From Planctomycetota bacterium (GTDB taxonomy: Bacteria > Planctomycetota > GCA-002687715 > DRQF01): 17,990 bases of DNA. The position numbers were made by a program, and so were the translations under genes. The notes beneath the pieces were generated by a model. It had not been told where the DNA came from. It made no database searches and saw nothing but the letters and a program-made list of their open reading frames with translations. The stretch spans positions 1-17,990 of the forward strand of contig JAJRYU010000785.1 in NCBI GenBank assembly GCA_024275615.1. The letters are read 5' to 3'. Shown here in pieces: positions 1 to 7,712 of this stretch; positions within the stretch are counted from its first letter, which is position 1; each line of letters starts with the position of its first letter.

Positions 1-942
1 AATCAAGTCATTGCCGACGAAATGAGAAAAACCCGCGGGATCGATGTCGGACCGGAAAACGTGGTTGTCTTTCCCGGTGCGAAGCCTGTTATGTCTTATT
101 TGATGTTGGCGCTCATCCAGGCTGGTGACGAAGTCATCTATCCGAACCCTGGATTCCCAATCTACGAATCGATGATTGAGTTCTTGGGAGCGAAAGCCGT
201 GCCTTTGCCGCTCTTGGAGGAGAAGGGCTTTGGATTTGATGCCAAGACTGTTGAGTCCCTCATAACTGACAAGACGAAACTGATCATCTTGAACTCACCC
301 GGAAACCCCACGGGTGGCGCCTTGGCTGACGACTTGCTCAGAGAGGTTGCAGAGATTTGCAAAAAACGCGACGTCTTCGTTTTGGCCGACGAGATCTACT
401 CGCGTATTCTCTACGGCGATACATCGTTCTTTTCCATTACCAAGGTCGATGGCATGTTGGAAAGAACGTGCATCCTCGATGGATTTAGCAAGACCTATTC
501 CATGACCGGGTGGCGACTTGGTTATGGTGTGATGCCGGTACCTTTGGCGGAACGCATGACTCAGATTGCGATCAACTTTAATTCCTGCACAGCAAGTTTT
601 ACGCAAATGGCGGGGATCGAGGCCCTCACCGGGGATCAATCAGCGGTTGAAGAAATGGTGGCGGAGTTTGAGGCACGCAGCAAACTCATCGTTGAAGGCT
701 TGAATGCTCTACCCGGCGTGCGTTGCGAACAACCAGGTGGGGCGTTCTACGTCTTTCCAAACATCGAAGATACTGGCAAGAAAGCCAGTGACCTTGCCCA
801 TAGTATTCTCTATGACGCCGGTGTTGCTGTTTTGCCAGGGACGGCGTTTGGCAAACATGGCGAAGGTTTCTTGCGCCTTTCTTTTGCCAATTCCCGCGAG
901 AACATTAGTCGTGCCCTTGAACGGATCGCCACTGTTCTGTGA
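1..942 (+). CDS. PLP-dependent aminotransferase, class I/II (5' end missing)
   Basis: Fold-type I aminotransferase that moves an amino group from an amino acid to a 2-oxo acid in the cytoplasm. The reading frame is open from base 1 (first residues N-Q-V-I-A-D-E), so the ATG at 22 is internal and roughly 75 N-terminal residues lie outside the window. Counting from base 22: the NSPGNPTGG substrate/PLP loop is at about residues 91-99, ADEIYSRILYG at 122-132 (Asp binds the PLP pyridine nitrogen, Tyr its O3'), and SKTYSMTGWRLGYG at 156-169 holds the Schiff-base lysine (K157). FLRLSFANS near the C-terminus supplies the arginine that binds the substrate carboxylate. The family is typical of aspartate/tyrosine/aromatic aminotransferases; the amino-acid specificity cannot be read from the sequence. 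The threonine aldolase gene starts 13 bases after the stop, suggesting co-transcription. Confidence 0.93.
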   Translation, partial: NQVIADEMRKTRGIDVGPENVVVFPGAKPVMSYLMLALIQAGDEVIYPNPGFPIYESMIEFLGAKAVPLPLLEEKGFGFDAKTVESLITDKTKLIILNSPGNPTGGALADDLLREVAEICKKRDVFVLADEIYSRILYGDTSFFSITKVDGMLERTCILDGFSKTYSMTGWRLGYGVMPVPLAERMTQIAINFNSCTASFTQMAGIEALTGDQSAVEEMVAEFEARSKLIVEGLNALPGVRCEQPGGAFYVFPNIEDTGKKASDLAHSILYDAGVAVLPGTAFGKHGEGFLRLSFANSRENISRALERIATVL

Positions 943-944
943 AT

Positions 945-948
945 GGAG
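945..948 (+). promoter_or_regulatory. RBS that decides a TTG start
   Basis: GGAG at 945-948 lies 7 bases before the TTG at 956. No ATG or GTG in the aldolase frame is placed just before the conserved FRSDTVTRP motif, and the ATG at 943 is in another frame, so this motif is the main argument for a TTG start. Confidence 0.6.
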
Positions 949-955
949 TCAGAGT

Positions 956-1972
956 TTGAGTTTTCAAGGTAAAGCTGATTTCAGGAGTGACACGGTCACT
1001 CGGCCAACTGCCAAAATGTATGAGGCCATGGCGCAGGCTCCTTTGGGCGATGACGTCTTTGGAGACGACCCTAGTGTGATCGCCTTAGAAGAGTACGCGG
1101 CCGACTTGTTCGGCAAGGAAGCCGCCTTGTACGTGCCTTCCGGAACCATGGCCAACCAGATCGCGTGCCGAACTCATTGCCGCCGAGATGCGGAAGTCTT
1201 ACTCGAGGCGACCAGTCATGTTTTCCTCTACGAGCAGGGCGGGCTTGCACAGCTCTCTGGGTTGCAACCGCGGTGCGTGGTTGGTGACCGCGGCGTCATG
1301 GCCATCGCAGACTTAGAAACGTTGGTACGCGGCGATGATCCTCATTTTCCCGTGACCGAACTCTTGATTCTTGAGAATACCCACAATTCCGCAGGTGGCG
1401 CGGTCTTGCCATTCGACACCATGTTGACCGCACAGGAATTCACCAAGAAACACAACATGCGCCTCCATATCGATGGCGCCCGCATCACCAATGCTGAGGC
1501 GGCTACGGGCATTCCTCTTGCCGACTATGCAAGTTGTGCTGACTCGATTTCATGCTGCCTCTCGAAAGGGCTGTCGGCACCGGTGGGAACAGTCCTAGCT
1601 GGCGACCGCGAGTTCATTAGCCAGGCTCGGCGCACACGCAAGCTTTTTGGTGGCGGGATGCGGCAAGCAGGAGTTATTGCCGCCGCCGGGTTGGTGGCTT
1701 TGCGTGACATGAGGGCTCGTCTGAAGGACGACCACATCCGGGCAGCCCGTCTTGCAGAGGGGTTGAACGGGCGCGACGGTTTCAGCGTTGTCGCTCCTGA
1801 CACAAATCTTGTCTATGTGTCCTGCCCCGGAAAAGCTCATGCATTTGTCGAAGCTTGTGCCCAAAATGACGTCATGACCTTGGCGTTGAACGATGACACT
1901 TTGCGATTCGTCACCCACAAAGACATCGATGATCGTGACGTGGAACGCGTTCTTGCGGTTTCCTTGACTTAG
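956..1972 (+). CDS. ltaE: Low-specificity L-threonine aldolase
   Basis: PLP enzyme that cleaves L-threonine or L-allo-threonine to glycine and acetaldehyde in the cytoplasm. With the TTG start it is 338 residues, matching the family (about 330-350). FRSDTVTRP stands at residues 9-17 and GDDVFGDDPSV at 31-41, both hallmark N-terminal motifs. H88 fits the histidine that stacks on PLP, HIDGAR at 171-176 gives the PLP-binding Asp and Arg, and CLSKGLSAPVGT at 201-212 holds the Schiff-base lysine K204. GGGMRQAG follows at 232-239. The open frame continues upstream to 704, but that part overlaps the aminotransferase gene and does not resemble the family, so I trimmed it. It follows the aminotransferase by 13 bases, so the two are probably translated from one mRNA. 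The exact isomer preference is not visible. Confidence 0.93.
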   Translation: MSFQGKADFRSDTVTRPTAKMYEAMAQAPLGDDVFGDDPSVIALEEYAADLFGKEAALYVPSGTMANQIACRTHCRRDAEVLLEATSHVFLYEQGGLAQLSGLQPRCVVGDRGVMAIADLETLVRGDDPHFPVTELLILENTHNSAGGAVLPFDTMLTAQEFTKKHNMRLHIDGARITNAEAATGIPLADYASCADSISCCLSKGLSAPVGTVLAGDREFISQARRTRKLFGGGMRQAGVIAAAGLVALRDMRARLKDDHIRAARLAEGLNGRDGFSVVAPDTNLVYVSCPGKAHAFVEACAQNDVMTLALNDDTLRFVTHKDIDDRDVERVLAVSLT

Positions 1973-2067
1973 GAACCGAGCAACACTAAAAGCGTGGCGA
2001 TGAGCTGCGACAACCCTGTTCGAACCAGGCTAAGTTCTTTTTGATCGAACTCCGAGGAGATTTGTCC

Positions 2068-3399
2068 ATGAGTGTATTCAAGGCCTATGACGTCCGTGGA
2101 ATTTACGGCGACGAGATTGACGAGGTCCTTGCGGAGAAAATCGGTGCCAGTTTCGTGAAACTGATTGGCGGCGGCCCCATCGTTGTGGGTCACGACATGC
2201 GTGATTGCGCTCCCAGTATCTCGGACGCATTCATGCGTGGCGCGCAATCTCAAGGCGCCGATGTTGTCTTCATCGGTTTGGCGTCAACACCTATGACCTA
2301 CTTTGCAATCGGAAGCTTGGGCGTCAACGGCGGCGTACAAATAACGGCTTCCCACAATCCTTCGCAATATATAGGCATGAAGTTTTGCCGCGCTAGTTGT
2401 GTTCCTGTGGGGTATGACACAGGGATTGTTGAGATGGAGCAGGATTGCCAAGGGGACTTGCCTGCGCCGGTTGCCAACCCAGGTTCAAGAAAGAATGTCG
2501 AGATTGGTTCGGACTATGTTGACCACGTGGCTAAGTTCATTAGCACGAAGATCGATTTGAAATGCGTGATTGATGCTGGCAACGGCATGGCTGGTTTCGA
2601 GTTGCCACCGGTCCTTGAGCGATTGGGGATTGATGCCGATTGTCTCTACTTCAAATTGGATGGCACTTTTCCCAATCACGAGGCGAATCCTCTCAAAGTC
2701 GAGAACATGCTGGACGTCATGGCGAAAGTGAAGGAGACCGGTGCGAACATTGGTCTGGCGTTTGATGGCGACGCTGATCGTTGCGCTTTTGTTGATGAGC
2801 GCGGCGAAATAGTTGCCAATGACATCATGACGGCCATCGTGGCCCGGGAACTTCTGAGCAAGAGTCCTGGAGCCCATGTGGTCTACGATCTTCGCTCCAG
2901 TCGTGTCGTAGCGGAGGAAGTGCGGGCTGCTGGCGGTGTGCCGATCAAAGAGAGAGTCGGCCATAGTTTCATCAAGGCAACCATGCGCGCCCACGGGGCG
3001 ATCTTTGGCGGCGAACTTTCGGGGCACTACTACTTCAAAGACAATTTCACTTCTGACAGTGGTGTGATTGCCATGCTCCTTGTGCTTGAGATCATGCAGC
3101 GGGATAACAAGAAGCTCTCGGAGTTAGCGGCTCCCTTGTTGCGTTATCCCGCGACTGGAGAAGTCAACTTTCACATTGAAGACAAGGACGGCATGATTGC
3201 TCGTTTGAAGAGTGAGTTTTCCGATGGCAATTGTTCGGACTTGGACGGTGTTACCATTGAATTCGACAATTGGTGGTTCAACGTAAGAAAGAGCAACACC
3301 GAACCCCTTTTGCGTCTCAATCTTGAAGCGGACGATGAAACGACCATGGCCACTTGTAAGGCTCGGTTGCTGGCCATACTCGGGGACCCAGAGGAATAG
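2068..3399 (+). CDS. Phosphomannomutase/phosphoglucomutase (alpha-D-phosphohexomutase)
   Basis: Interconverts hexose 1-phosphate and 6-phosphate through a phosphoserine enzyme; it feeds GDP-mannose or UDP-glucose synthesis for surface polysaccharide. The 443-residue protein starts at the ATG at 2068, with GAGGAGA at 2054-2060, 7 bases upstream. An in-frame TTG at 2041 is less likely because FKAYDVRGIYG should sit at the extreme N-terminus (here residues 4-14). All four active-site loops are present: TASHNP at 93-98 with phosphoserine S95, the metal loop DGDADR at 233-238, the sugar-specificity loop GGELSGH at 314-320, and the phosphate-binding RKSNTEP at 407-413. The GELSG loop fits the AlgC/ManB-like PMM/PGM branch and not phosphoglucosamine mutase. 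It lies 95 bases after the aldolase gene and 8 bases before larC. Choice between mannose and glucose as main substrate is not possible from sequence. Confidence 0.93.
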   Translation: MSVFKAYDVRGIYGDEIDEVLAEKIGASFVKLIGGGPIVVGHDMRDCAPSISDAFMRGAQSQGADVVFIGLASTPMTYFAIGSLGVNGGVQITASHNPSQYIGMKFCRASCVPVGYDTGIVEMEQDCQGDLPAPVANPGSRKNVEIGSDYVDHVAKFISTKIDLKCVIDAGNGMAGFELPPVLERLGIDADCLYFKLDGTFPNHEANPLKVENMLDVMAKVKETGANIGLAFDGDADRCAFVDERGEIVANDIMTAIVARELLSKSPGAHVVYDLRSSRVVAEEVRAAGGVPIKERVGHSFIKATMRAHGAIFGGELSGHYYFKDNFTSDSGVIAMLLVLEIMQRDNKKLSELAAPLLRYPATGEVNFHIEDKDGMIARLKSEFSDGNCSDLDGVTIEFDNWWFNVRKSNTEPLLRLNLEADDETTMATCKARLLAILGDPEE

Positions 3400-3407
3400 C
3401 CGCAATC

Positions 3408-4655
3408 GTGCAAGATTCGCAACAACACGGTCTTCATATTGACGCGTCTTCAGGCATGGCAGGTGACATGTTCATGGCCGCTCTCATCGATTGCGGCCTC
3501 GATTTTTCTCGCCTGCTGAATGAACTGGAAAAGCTTCCGCTCAACAATTTCCGGATTGAGCTAGAGGAAGTGAAACGTGGGGCGCTGCGTGCATGTCATG
3601 CCACGGTTCATGTCAAAAGAGCAGATGGCCACGAGACCCATGAAGGAAGGCATGAGCACCATCAGTCCCAAGGCCATGTCCACGGTCGAAGTTATGTCGA
3701 AATAAGAGAGCTTATTCAGACAGCTCACTTTAGCGCTGCCGTTGAGCAGCGTGCCTTGGCGATATTCGAAGAGATTGCACGAGCTGAGTCTCGTGTCCAT
3801 GGTATGTCGCTCAACGATGTCCATTTCCATGAAGTTGGTGCAGTCGACAGTATCGTTGACATTTGTGCCGCAGCGATTGGCATCGAACTCCTTGGGGTTT
3901 CGACAATTACTTGTTCCGCTGTTGGCATTGGTTGCGGCACAAGACGTATGGCTCACGGAGAAGTGCCTATACCGGCACCGGCCACAGCCGAAATCATTCA
4001 TGGCATGCCGGTTTGCCGAACCAAGGTGCAGGACGAACTCCTGACTCCCACCGGGGCAGCCATCCTCAAGGTCTTGGTTGGTCAGTTTCAGCCTCGCGAT
4101 GCGGTTGTCTTTGAAGCCACGGGTTACGGTGCCGGTTCTGCCGATCGCGCGGATCCCCCTAATGTCGTACGAGTGCAACGTTTCCGCGTCGTCGATGAAA
4201 CGCCATCAGTTCCTGCCGACGAGCTTGTCGCTGTGTTGGAGACGCAAGTTGATGATTGCACAGGTGAAGTCATGGGGAACGCGCGAGAATTGCTCGAGAC
4301 GGCAGGCGCCCTCGATGTACTTATCCAATCTGTCCACATGAAAAAGAACCGCCCAGGCTTTCTCCTGACTGTCATTGCGACTTTTGACTCGGCAGATTCA
4401 CTCCAGGACATCATGCTATCGGCGACTTCGAGTTTTGGTGTCAGGCGCCATGATTGCCGCCGTCGGGTCCTTGACCGAGAAATCGTCACGGTGGAGACTC
4501 CTCTTGGCGGAGCAAGGATCAAACTGGGCTTGCTACATGGGCAAGTTAAACAGATTAGTCCTGAATACGTCGACTGCGCCCGCTTGGCCAAGGCTTCTGG
4601 GCTGGCGCTTTCTGAAGTCATGCGAATTGTCGAGGATTCCTTCACCCGGTTCTGA
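3408..4655 (+). CDS. larC: LarC: nickel insertion enzyme for the NPN (nickel-pincer) cofactor
   Basis: LarC is the CTP-dependent cyclometallase that puts nickel into pyridinium-3,5-bisthiocarboxylic acid mononucleotide, giving the cofactor of lactate racemase and related LarA enzymes. The 415-residue protein carries the family motifs: SSGMAGDM at residues 14-21, VHFHEVGAVDSIVDI at 138-152, the HGEVPIPAPAT stretch at about 183-193, and ELLTPTGAAIL at 210-220. A histidine-rich loop lies at about 75-92 (eight His), a likely nickel-gathering segment. The start is GTG at 3408: it is 8 bases after the mutase stop, GAGGAA (3391-3396) sits upstream, and it places SSGMAGDM where the family has it. In some lactobacilli larC is split and joined by ribosomal frameshifting; here it is one uninterrupted frame. 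No larA, larB or larE is in the window, so the partners must lie elsewhere or be absent. Confidence 0.93.
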   Translation: MQDSQQHGLHIDASSGMAGDMFMAALIDCGLDFSRLLNELEKLPLNNFRIELEEVKRGALRACHATVHVKRADGHETHEGRHEHHQSQGHVHGRSYVEIRELIQTAHFSAAVEQRALAIFEEIARAESRVHGMSLNDVHFHEVGAVDSIVDICAAAIGIELLGVSTITCSAVGIGCGTRRMAHGEVPIPAPATAEIIHGMPVCRTKVQDELLTPTGAAILKVLVGQFQPRDAVVFEATGYGAGSADRADPPNVVRVQRFRVVDETPSVPADELVAVLETQVDDCTGEVMGNARELLETAGALDVLIQSVHMKKNRPGFLLTVIATFDSADSLQDIMLSATSSFGVRRHDCRRRVLDREIVTVETPLGGARIKLGLLHGQVKQISPEYVDCARLAKASGLALSEVMRIVEDSFTRF

Positions 4656-4665
4656 AGAGGTGTTC

Positions 4666-4788
4666 TTGGGACTAAAGCCGAGATATGGGGCAATTCGCCC
4701 TGTTCATGACGTCTTGCTCAGGTTCGAGCAGGAAGAAAAGAATAGCCTCATTCGCGAACTTCGTTCAACACCCGCGGCGAAGCCGTGA
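4666..4788 (+). CDS. Possible 40-residue small protein after larC
   Basis: A short open frame begins 10 bases after the larC stop with TTG at 4666; GAAGAGG at 4654-4660 (overlapping the larC stop) is placed 5 bases upstream as a ribosome binding site. It encodes about 40 residues that end in a charged helix-like stretch (LLRFEQEEKNSLIRELRS) and a short AAKP tail. The codon choice resembles its neighbours. I recognise no family. A GTG at 4660 is an alternative start. It may be a real translationally coupled small protein, a decayed remnant, or chance; there is no homology evidence either way. Confidence 0.3.
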   Translation: MGLKPRYGAIRPVHDVLLRFEQEEKNSLIRELRSTPAAKP

Positions 4789-4886
4789 ATAGGTCCCCAC
4801 CGTTTCATAGAGTTATGAAGCCCATGGTCCGTTGAGTCTGAGGGTCTACTTGCCCGGTGTCATCGTTGATGGCAAGGGCCAATTAC

Positions 4887-4890
4887 GGAG
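4887..4890 (+). promoter_or_regulatory. RBS that decides a GTG start
   Basis: GGAG at 4887-4890 is 7 bases before the GTG at 4898. Starting there gives a classical signal peptide at the very N-terminus, whereas upstream in-frame starts add about 22 unrelated residues. A short hairpin (CTTGC 4849-4853 with GCAAG 4872-4876, inner CATC/GATG) lies just upstream. Confidence 0.6.
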
Positions 4891-4897
4891 TTGCCAA

Positions 4898-6064
4898 GTG
4901 AAACGCCTATCTCATCGTTTGCTTCTTGTTGTGCTGATTGTCTGCGGTCTGATGGTACGTGTTGATGCCCAGAAGGCGTCAAGTTTCGCACACATCACTC
5001 ACCGCAATGCTCCAGTCAAAGCGGGCGTGGGCGTACCCGATGCTCAAATCAAGAAATCCAATATCGGTGAAGTGGTTGAGTTTTTTGGCCAAAAAGGTGA
5101 TTACGCTGAGGTCCGCTTTCCTGGAGGCGTTGTTGCCTTCGTCCTTGAAAAGCGTGGTTCCAAAACCTTTGTCAAACTCGACGACAAAGGACGTGCCCGT
5201 GTTGTGGTTGAGCGCGTGTCCCTCAGGCCTCACGCGAACATGGATTGGCCAGCCATGGGAACGCTGACCGCGAACCAGAACATCTTGGTCTTGGACCGAG
5301 CAAAAGACAACTGGCTGCGCGTTCTCGCCCCTGAAGCTGTCCACGTCTTTGTTCACAAGAACTACGTCAAGCTCGCAGAAAACCAAACCGCTGCCGCTAC
5401 TGACTTTCGCAACCGTGATTCACAGGCGCGCCGCGTCCTCATCTCAGGTGGTAAGATATCAGCCAGAATGCAGGGCGAGTTGGAGCAAACTGCGTCCCTT
5501 GAAAATAGGTTGAATGCTGCTGAATCAAAAATGGCAACCAGTTTGTCGACTAAGCCGAGTCCTACGGCACTAGCCAATCTGAGGCGTGAGTTTGAGCAGA
5601 TTCAAGCTGACGCCCCCAAGGATTCGCTGGTGGCACGAGCGGCAGGGGAGAAAGTGGCTTATCTCCAAGGCAAAGAGGATACCGCTCGGCGCTTTGCTGA
5701 TGCCGATGCAAAAATCCGTGCCTTAGAAGATGACCGGAAGCGGCGCGAAAGCGAATACCAGGATGACCTCGCCAGTTTTCGCACCAAAAAAGAGGCTGAG
5801 AAGGCCAAGCAACTCCAACCAAAATCCCGTTTCCTCCGTTTGGGGATCGGCACGCTGCATAAGATCTATCTTGGCGTTGGCCGGACCCCCACTTGGGTCT
5901 TATCGAAAGCGGCTGAGAGTCGCTACCATGTGACCTCGGATCGCTATGACCTCGGCGAATACCATGACAAGAAGATTGGTATCACTCGCTGGAAGATCCA
6001 GCCTCCCGCTCCGGGGTCCAAGTTGGAAAGAGTTGAGATTTTGCGGCTCGAAATCCTCGACTAG
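4898..6064 (+). CDS. Exported SH3-like domain and coiled-coil protein, function unknown
   Basis: A 388-residue secreted or periplasmic protein. Residues 1-24 form a Sec signal peptide (basic MKRLSHR, hydrophobic LLLVVLIVCGLMV, likely cut after VDA). Two bacterial SH3-like segments follow, about residues 30-90 (GEVVEFFGQKGDYAEVRFPGG) and 98-158 (typical RPHA...GTLTANQNILVLDRAKDNWLRV pattern). About 180-315 is a charged, helix-forming, probable coiled-coil region rich in Glu, Lys, Arg and Ala. The last 70 residues form a separate beta-rich domain containing the SDRYDLGEYHDKKIG stretch. SH3-like domains of this type often bind peptidoglycan or protein partners, which would make this an envelope scaffold; that is an inference. 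No enzyme motif is visible. The PDZ protein gene follows 114 bases later on the same strand, so the two exported proteins may be expressed together. Confidence 0.8.
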   Translation: MKRLSHRLLLVVLIVCGLMVRVDAQKASSFAHITHRNAPVKAGVGVPDAQIKKSNIGEVVEFFGQKGDYAEVRFPGGVVAFVLEKRGSKTFVKLDDKGRARVVVERVSLRPHANMDWPAMGTLTANQNILVLDRAKDNWLRVLAPEAVHVFVHKNYVKLAENQTAAATDFRNRDSQARRVLISGGKISARMQGELEQTASLENRLNAAESKMATSLSTKPSPTALANLRREFEQIQADAPKDSLVARAAGEKVAYLQGKEDTARRFADADAKIRALEDDRKRRESEYQDDLASFRTKKEAEKAKQLQPKSRFLRLGIGTLHKIYLGVGRTPTWVLSKAAESRYHVTSDRYDLGEYHDKKIGITRWKIQPPAPGSKLERVEILRLEILD

Positions 6065-6178
6065 GAGTTAGAGCGAGAATCGTCTTTTCAGGTGGAATTC
6101 TCTGATGGCTGGGAGCAATGCTCTTTACTGGCCGTAAGACGCCTGTCCGAAACAACCAGTCACACAGGAGTTCGACCG

Positions 6179-7429
6179 ATGAAGTTTCTTTCCACTTTGG
6201 CGATCATGAGCTTGCTCATTGTTGCTCAGGCCCCGACAACACTGGGCCAAGAAGGTTCCAAACCCAAGTTGGGCGTCAGTTTAGAGTTGAACGGCACCGT
6301 ACTCGACCAAGTGACTGAAGGCTCCGTGGCAAACCAGGCGGGATTGCAGGCCGGTGACTACTTGATGAGTTGGGGCGACATCAAGACTGACTCGATCGAC
6401 AAGGTTCTTGAAGCTCGCGGCGCCGCCGTGGCTGGTACGGAAACGAGCTTTACCGTTCGCCGGGGCGGAAAGACGATGACCCTGAGATTTCGATTGCCCG
6501 CAACTTTTCCAGAAGGTGGGCTCAAGCTGGGCGTGACCGTCGGTTACGGTGTCTACGTTTCCTCGACGCGCCCTGGCAGCGCAGCGGCCGAAGCGGGAAT
6601 CAAGGCTGGTGATATCATCACCAGTTTTTCCGGTGAGGAAATCGAGAATTTTGACGACTTGAAGAAGCAGCTTAGCACCGTACGACCTGGAACAACCCAT
6701 TCAGTCGGTCTGCAACGTGGCGCTAAAGAGATGACGGTGAAAGTCAAGTTCGCAGGGGAAAAGACTCATGGGCGGCGGGGTGGTCGTCCTCGCATAGGGC
6801 TTGGCCAAGGTCAAGGAGGCGGTTTTCCTTTCGGCATGAAGGGATTGGACAAGTTTCAAGTTCCGGGCATGCAGATGTTCAAGAATCTCATGGGACTTGA
6901 CGCCGTGAAGGCAGAACTCGACAAGTCAATTGTCGAACTCGAGGGACTCGGCAATCCTGCATTGGCTATCACCATTAAGCGATTGCGTGAGACCAGCGCC
7001 AAGTTGGGTGAGACGGTCCGAGGTATGGCCGAAATGCGGAGAATGGCCGGTTCCTTCATGGGTGGCATGCCCGAAGGTATGGGGCTGAACAAGTTTCTTG
7101 GTGAAGAAGAAATTGTCGAAGAAGAGCCAGCAAGAGAGGTCATTATCGAAGAGAGCTTTCCTCAACATCAGTCTCTCATGAAGCGTATTGAGGAACTCGT
7201 CCAAGGTGGCGTGACCGACCCCGATGAACTCAACAAGATCATCAAGAAGGAATTCCCCGCTGTGAATGTGGAGATCGGTACAGACATGGAACATTCTGAA
7301 GAGTCTGCCGAGGTTGAAGAAATTGAAGAGGTGCCAATGGAGAAAAAGACGACCTCAAAGCCCACCTCTCGTCCAGCTCCAAGGGCCAAGTCAAAGCCCT
7401 CATCCCGTCCAAGCTCACGACGGGGATAG
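6179..7429 (+). CDS. Exported protein with two PDZ domains and charged tail
   Basis: A 416-residue secreted or periplasmic protein. The ATG at 6179 has AGGAG at 6166-6170 and opens a signal peptide (MKFLSTLAIMSLLIVAQAPTTLG, residues 1-23); an in-frame start at 6092 would bury this signal. PDZ 1 spans about 30-107 (GSVANQAGLQAGDYLMSWG) and PDZ 2 about 116-193 (GSAAAEAGIKAGDIITSFSG), each with the typical carboxylate-binding GXAXXAGLXXGD layout. Then come a Gly/Arg-rich linker (about 194-225), a helical segment (about 226-300), an acidic stretch (about 308-385) and a basic Ser/Pro/Lys/Arg tail (389-416). There is no trypsin-like His/Asp/Ser domain before the PDZ pair, so this is not a DegP/HtrA protease; it may be an adaptor that binds exposed C-termini in the envelope. 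The gene is followed by a strong terminator. Confidence 0.85.
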   Translation: MKFLSTLAIMSLLIVAQAPTTLGQEGSKPKLGVSLELNGTVLDQVTEGSVANQAGLQAGDYLMSWGDIKTDSIDKVLEARGAAVAGTETSFTVRRGGKTMTLRFRLPATFPEGGLKLGVTVGYGVYVSSTRPGSAAAEAGIKAGDIITSFSGEEIENFDDLKKQLSTVRPGTTHSVGLQRGAKEMTVKVKFAGEKTHGRRGGRPRIGLGQGQGGGFPFGMKGLDKFQVPGMQMFKNLMGLDAVKAELDKSIVELEGLGNPALAITIKRLRETSAKLGETVRGMAEMRRMAGSFMGGMPEGMGLNKFLGEEEIVEEEPAREVIIEESFPQHQSLMKRIEELVQGGVTDPDELNKIIKKEFPAVNVEIGTDMEHSEESAEVEEIEEVPMEKKTTSKPTSRPAPRAKSKPSSRPSSRRG

Positions 7430-7522
7430 AACAAGACAGCACGCAGGGATGTGCGTACCATCCTCCGAGAAATAGTACCAAACCAAGCGGTGCGCACGAC
7501 CTGCCAAGAGAACCTAACCCAG

Positions 7523-7548
7523 CGCCGGACGCCAATCCGGCGTTTTTT
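7523..7548 (+). terminator. Intrinsic terminator after the PDZ gene
   Basis: CGCCGGA (7523-7529) pairs perfectly with TCCGGCG (7536-7542) around a 6-base loop, followed at once by TTTTTT and then CTTTT. It is the clearest rho-independent terminator in the window and lies 94 bases past the PDZ stop. The remaining 160 bases up to the cstA start show no recognisable gene; a weaker hairpin (GGATG 7447-7451 / CATCC 7459-7463) precedes the terminator. Confidence 0.9.
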
Positions 7549-7712
7549 CTTTTGGCGAATCCCAAGATCTCTACGAGCCGGGCGTCGAAGCCAAAACAGC
7601 GTACTGCATCAGAGGAATGGCTGGACCTTGTTGCTCGCCGCAACGATCAATGATGGCCAAAATACAAGTCTCGGACTATCCTATGCTCTCGTCATCGTGA
7701 GGGAGTTCGTCC

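Noticed and set aside
704..955. Upstream extension of the threonine aldolase frame to an ATG-like start at 704
   Set aside because: It overlaps the well-supported aminotransferase in another frame, and the added 84 residues resemble no aldolase; the TTG at 956 with its GGAG fits the family length.
7451..7496. An 11-base match (GTGCGTACCAT) shared with 14035-14050, each followed by GCGGTGC
   Set aside because: Exact 11-base repeats are expected many times by chance in 18 kb, spacing to the second word differs between sites, and the two sites have different gene contexts.
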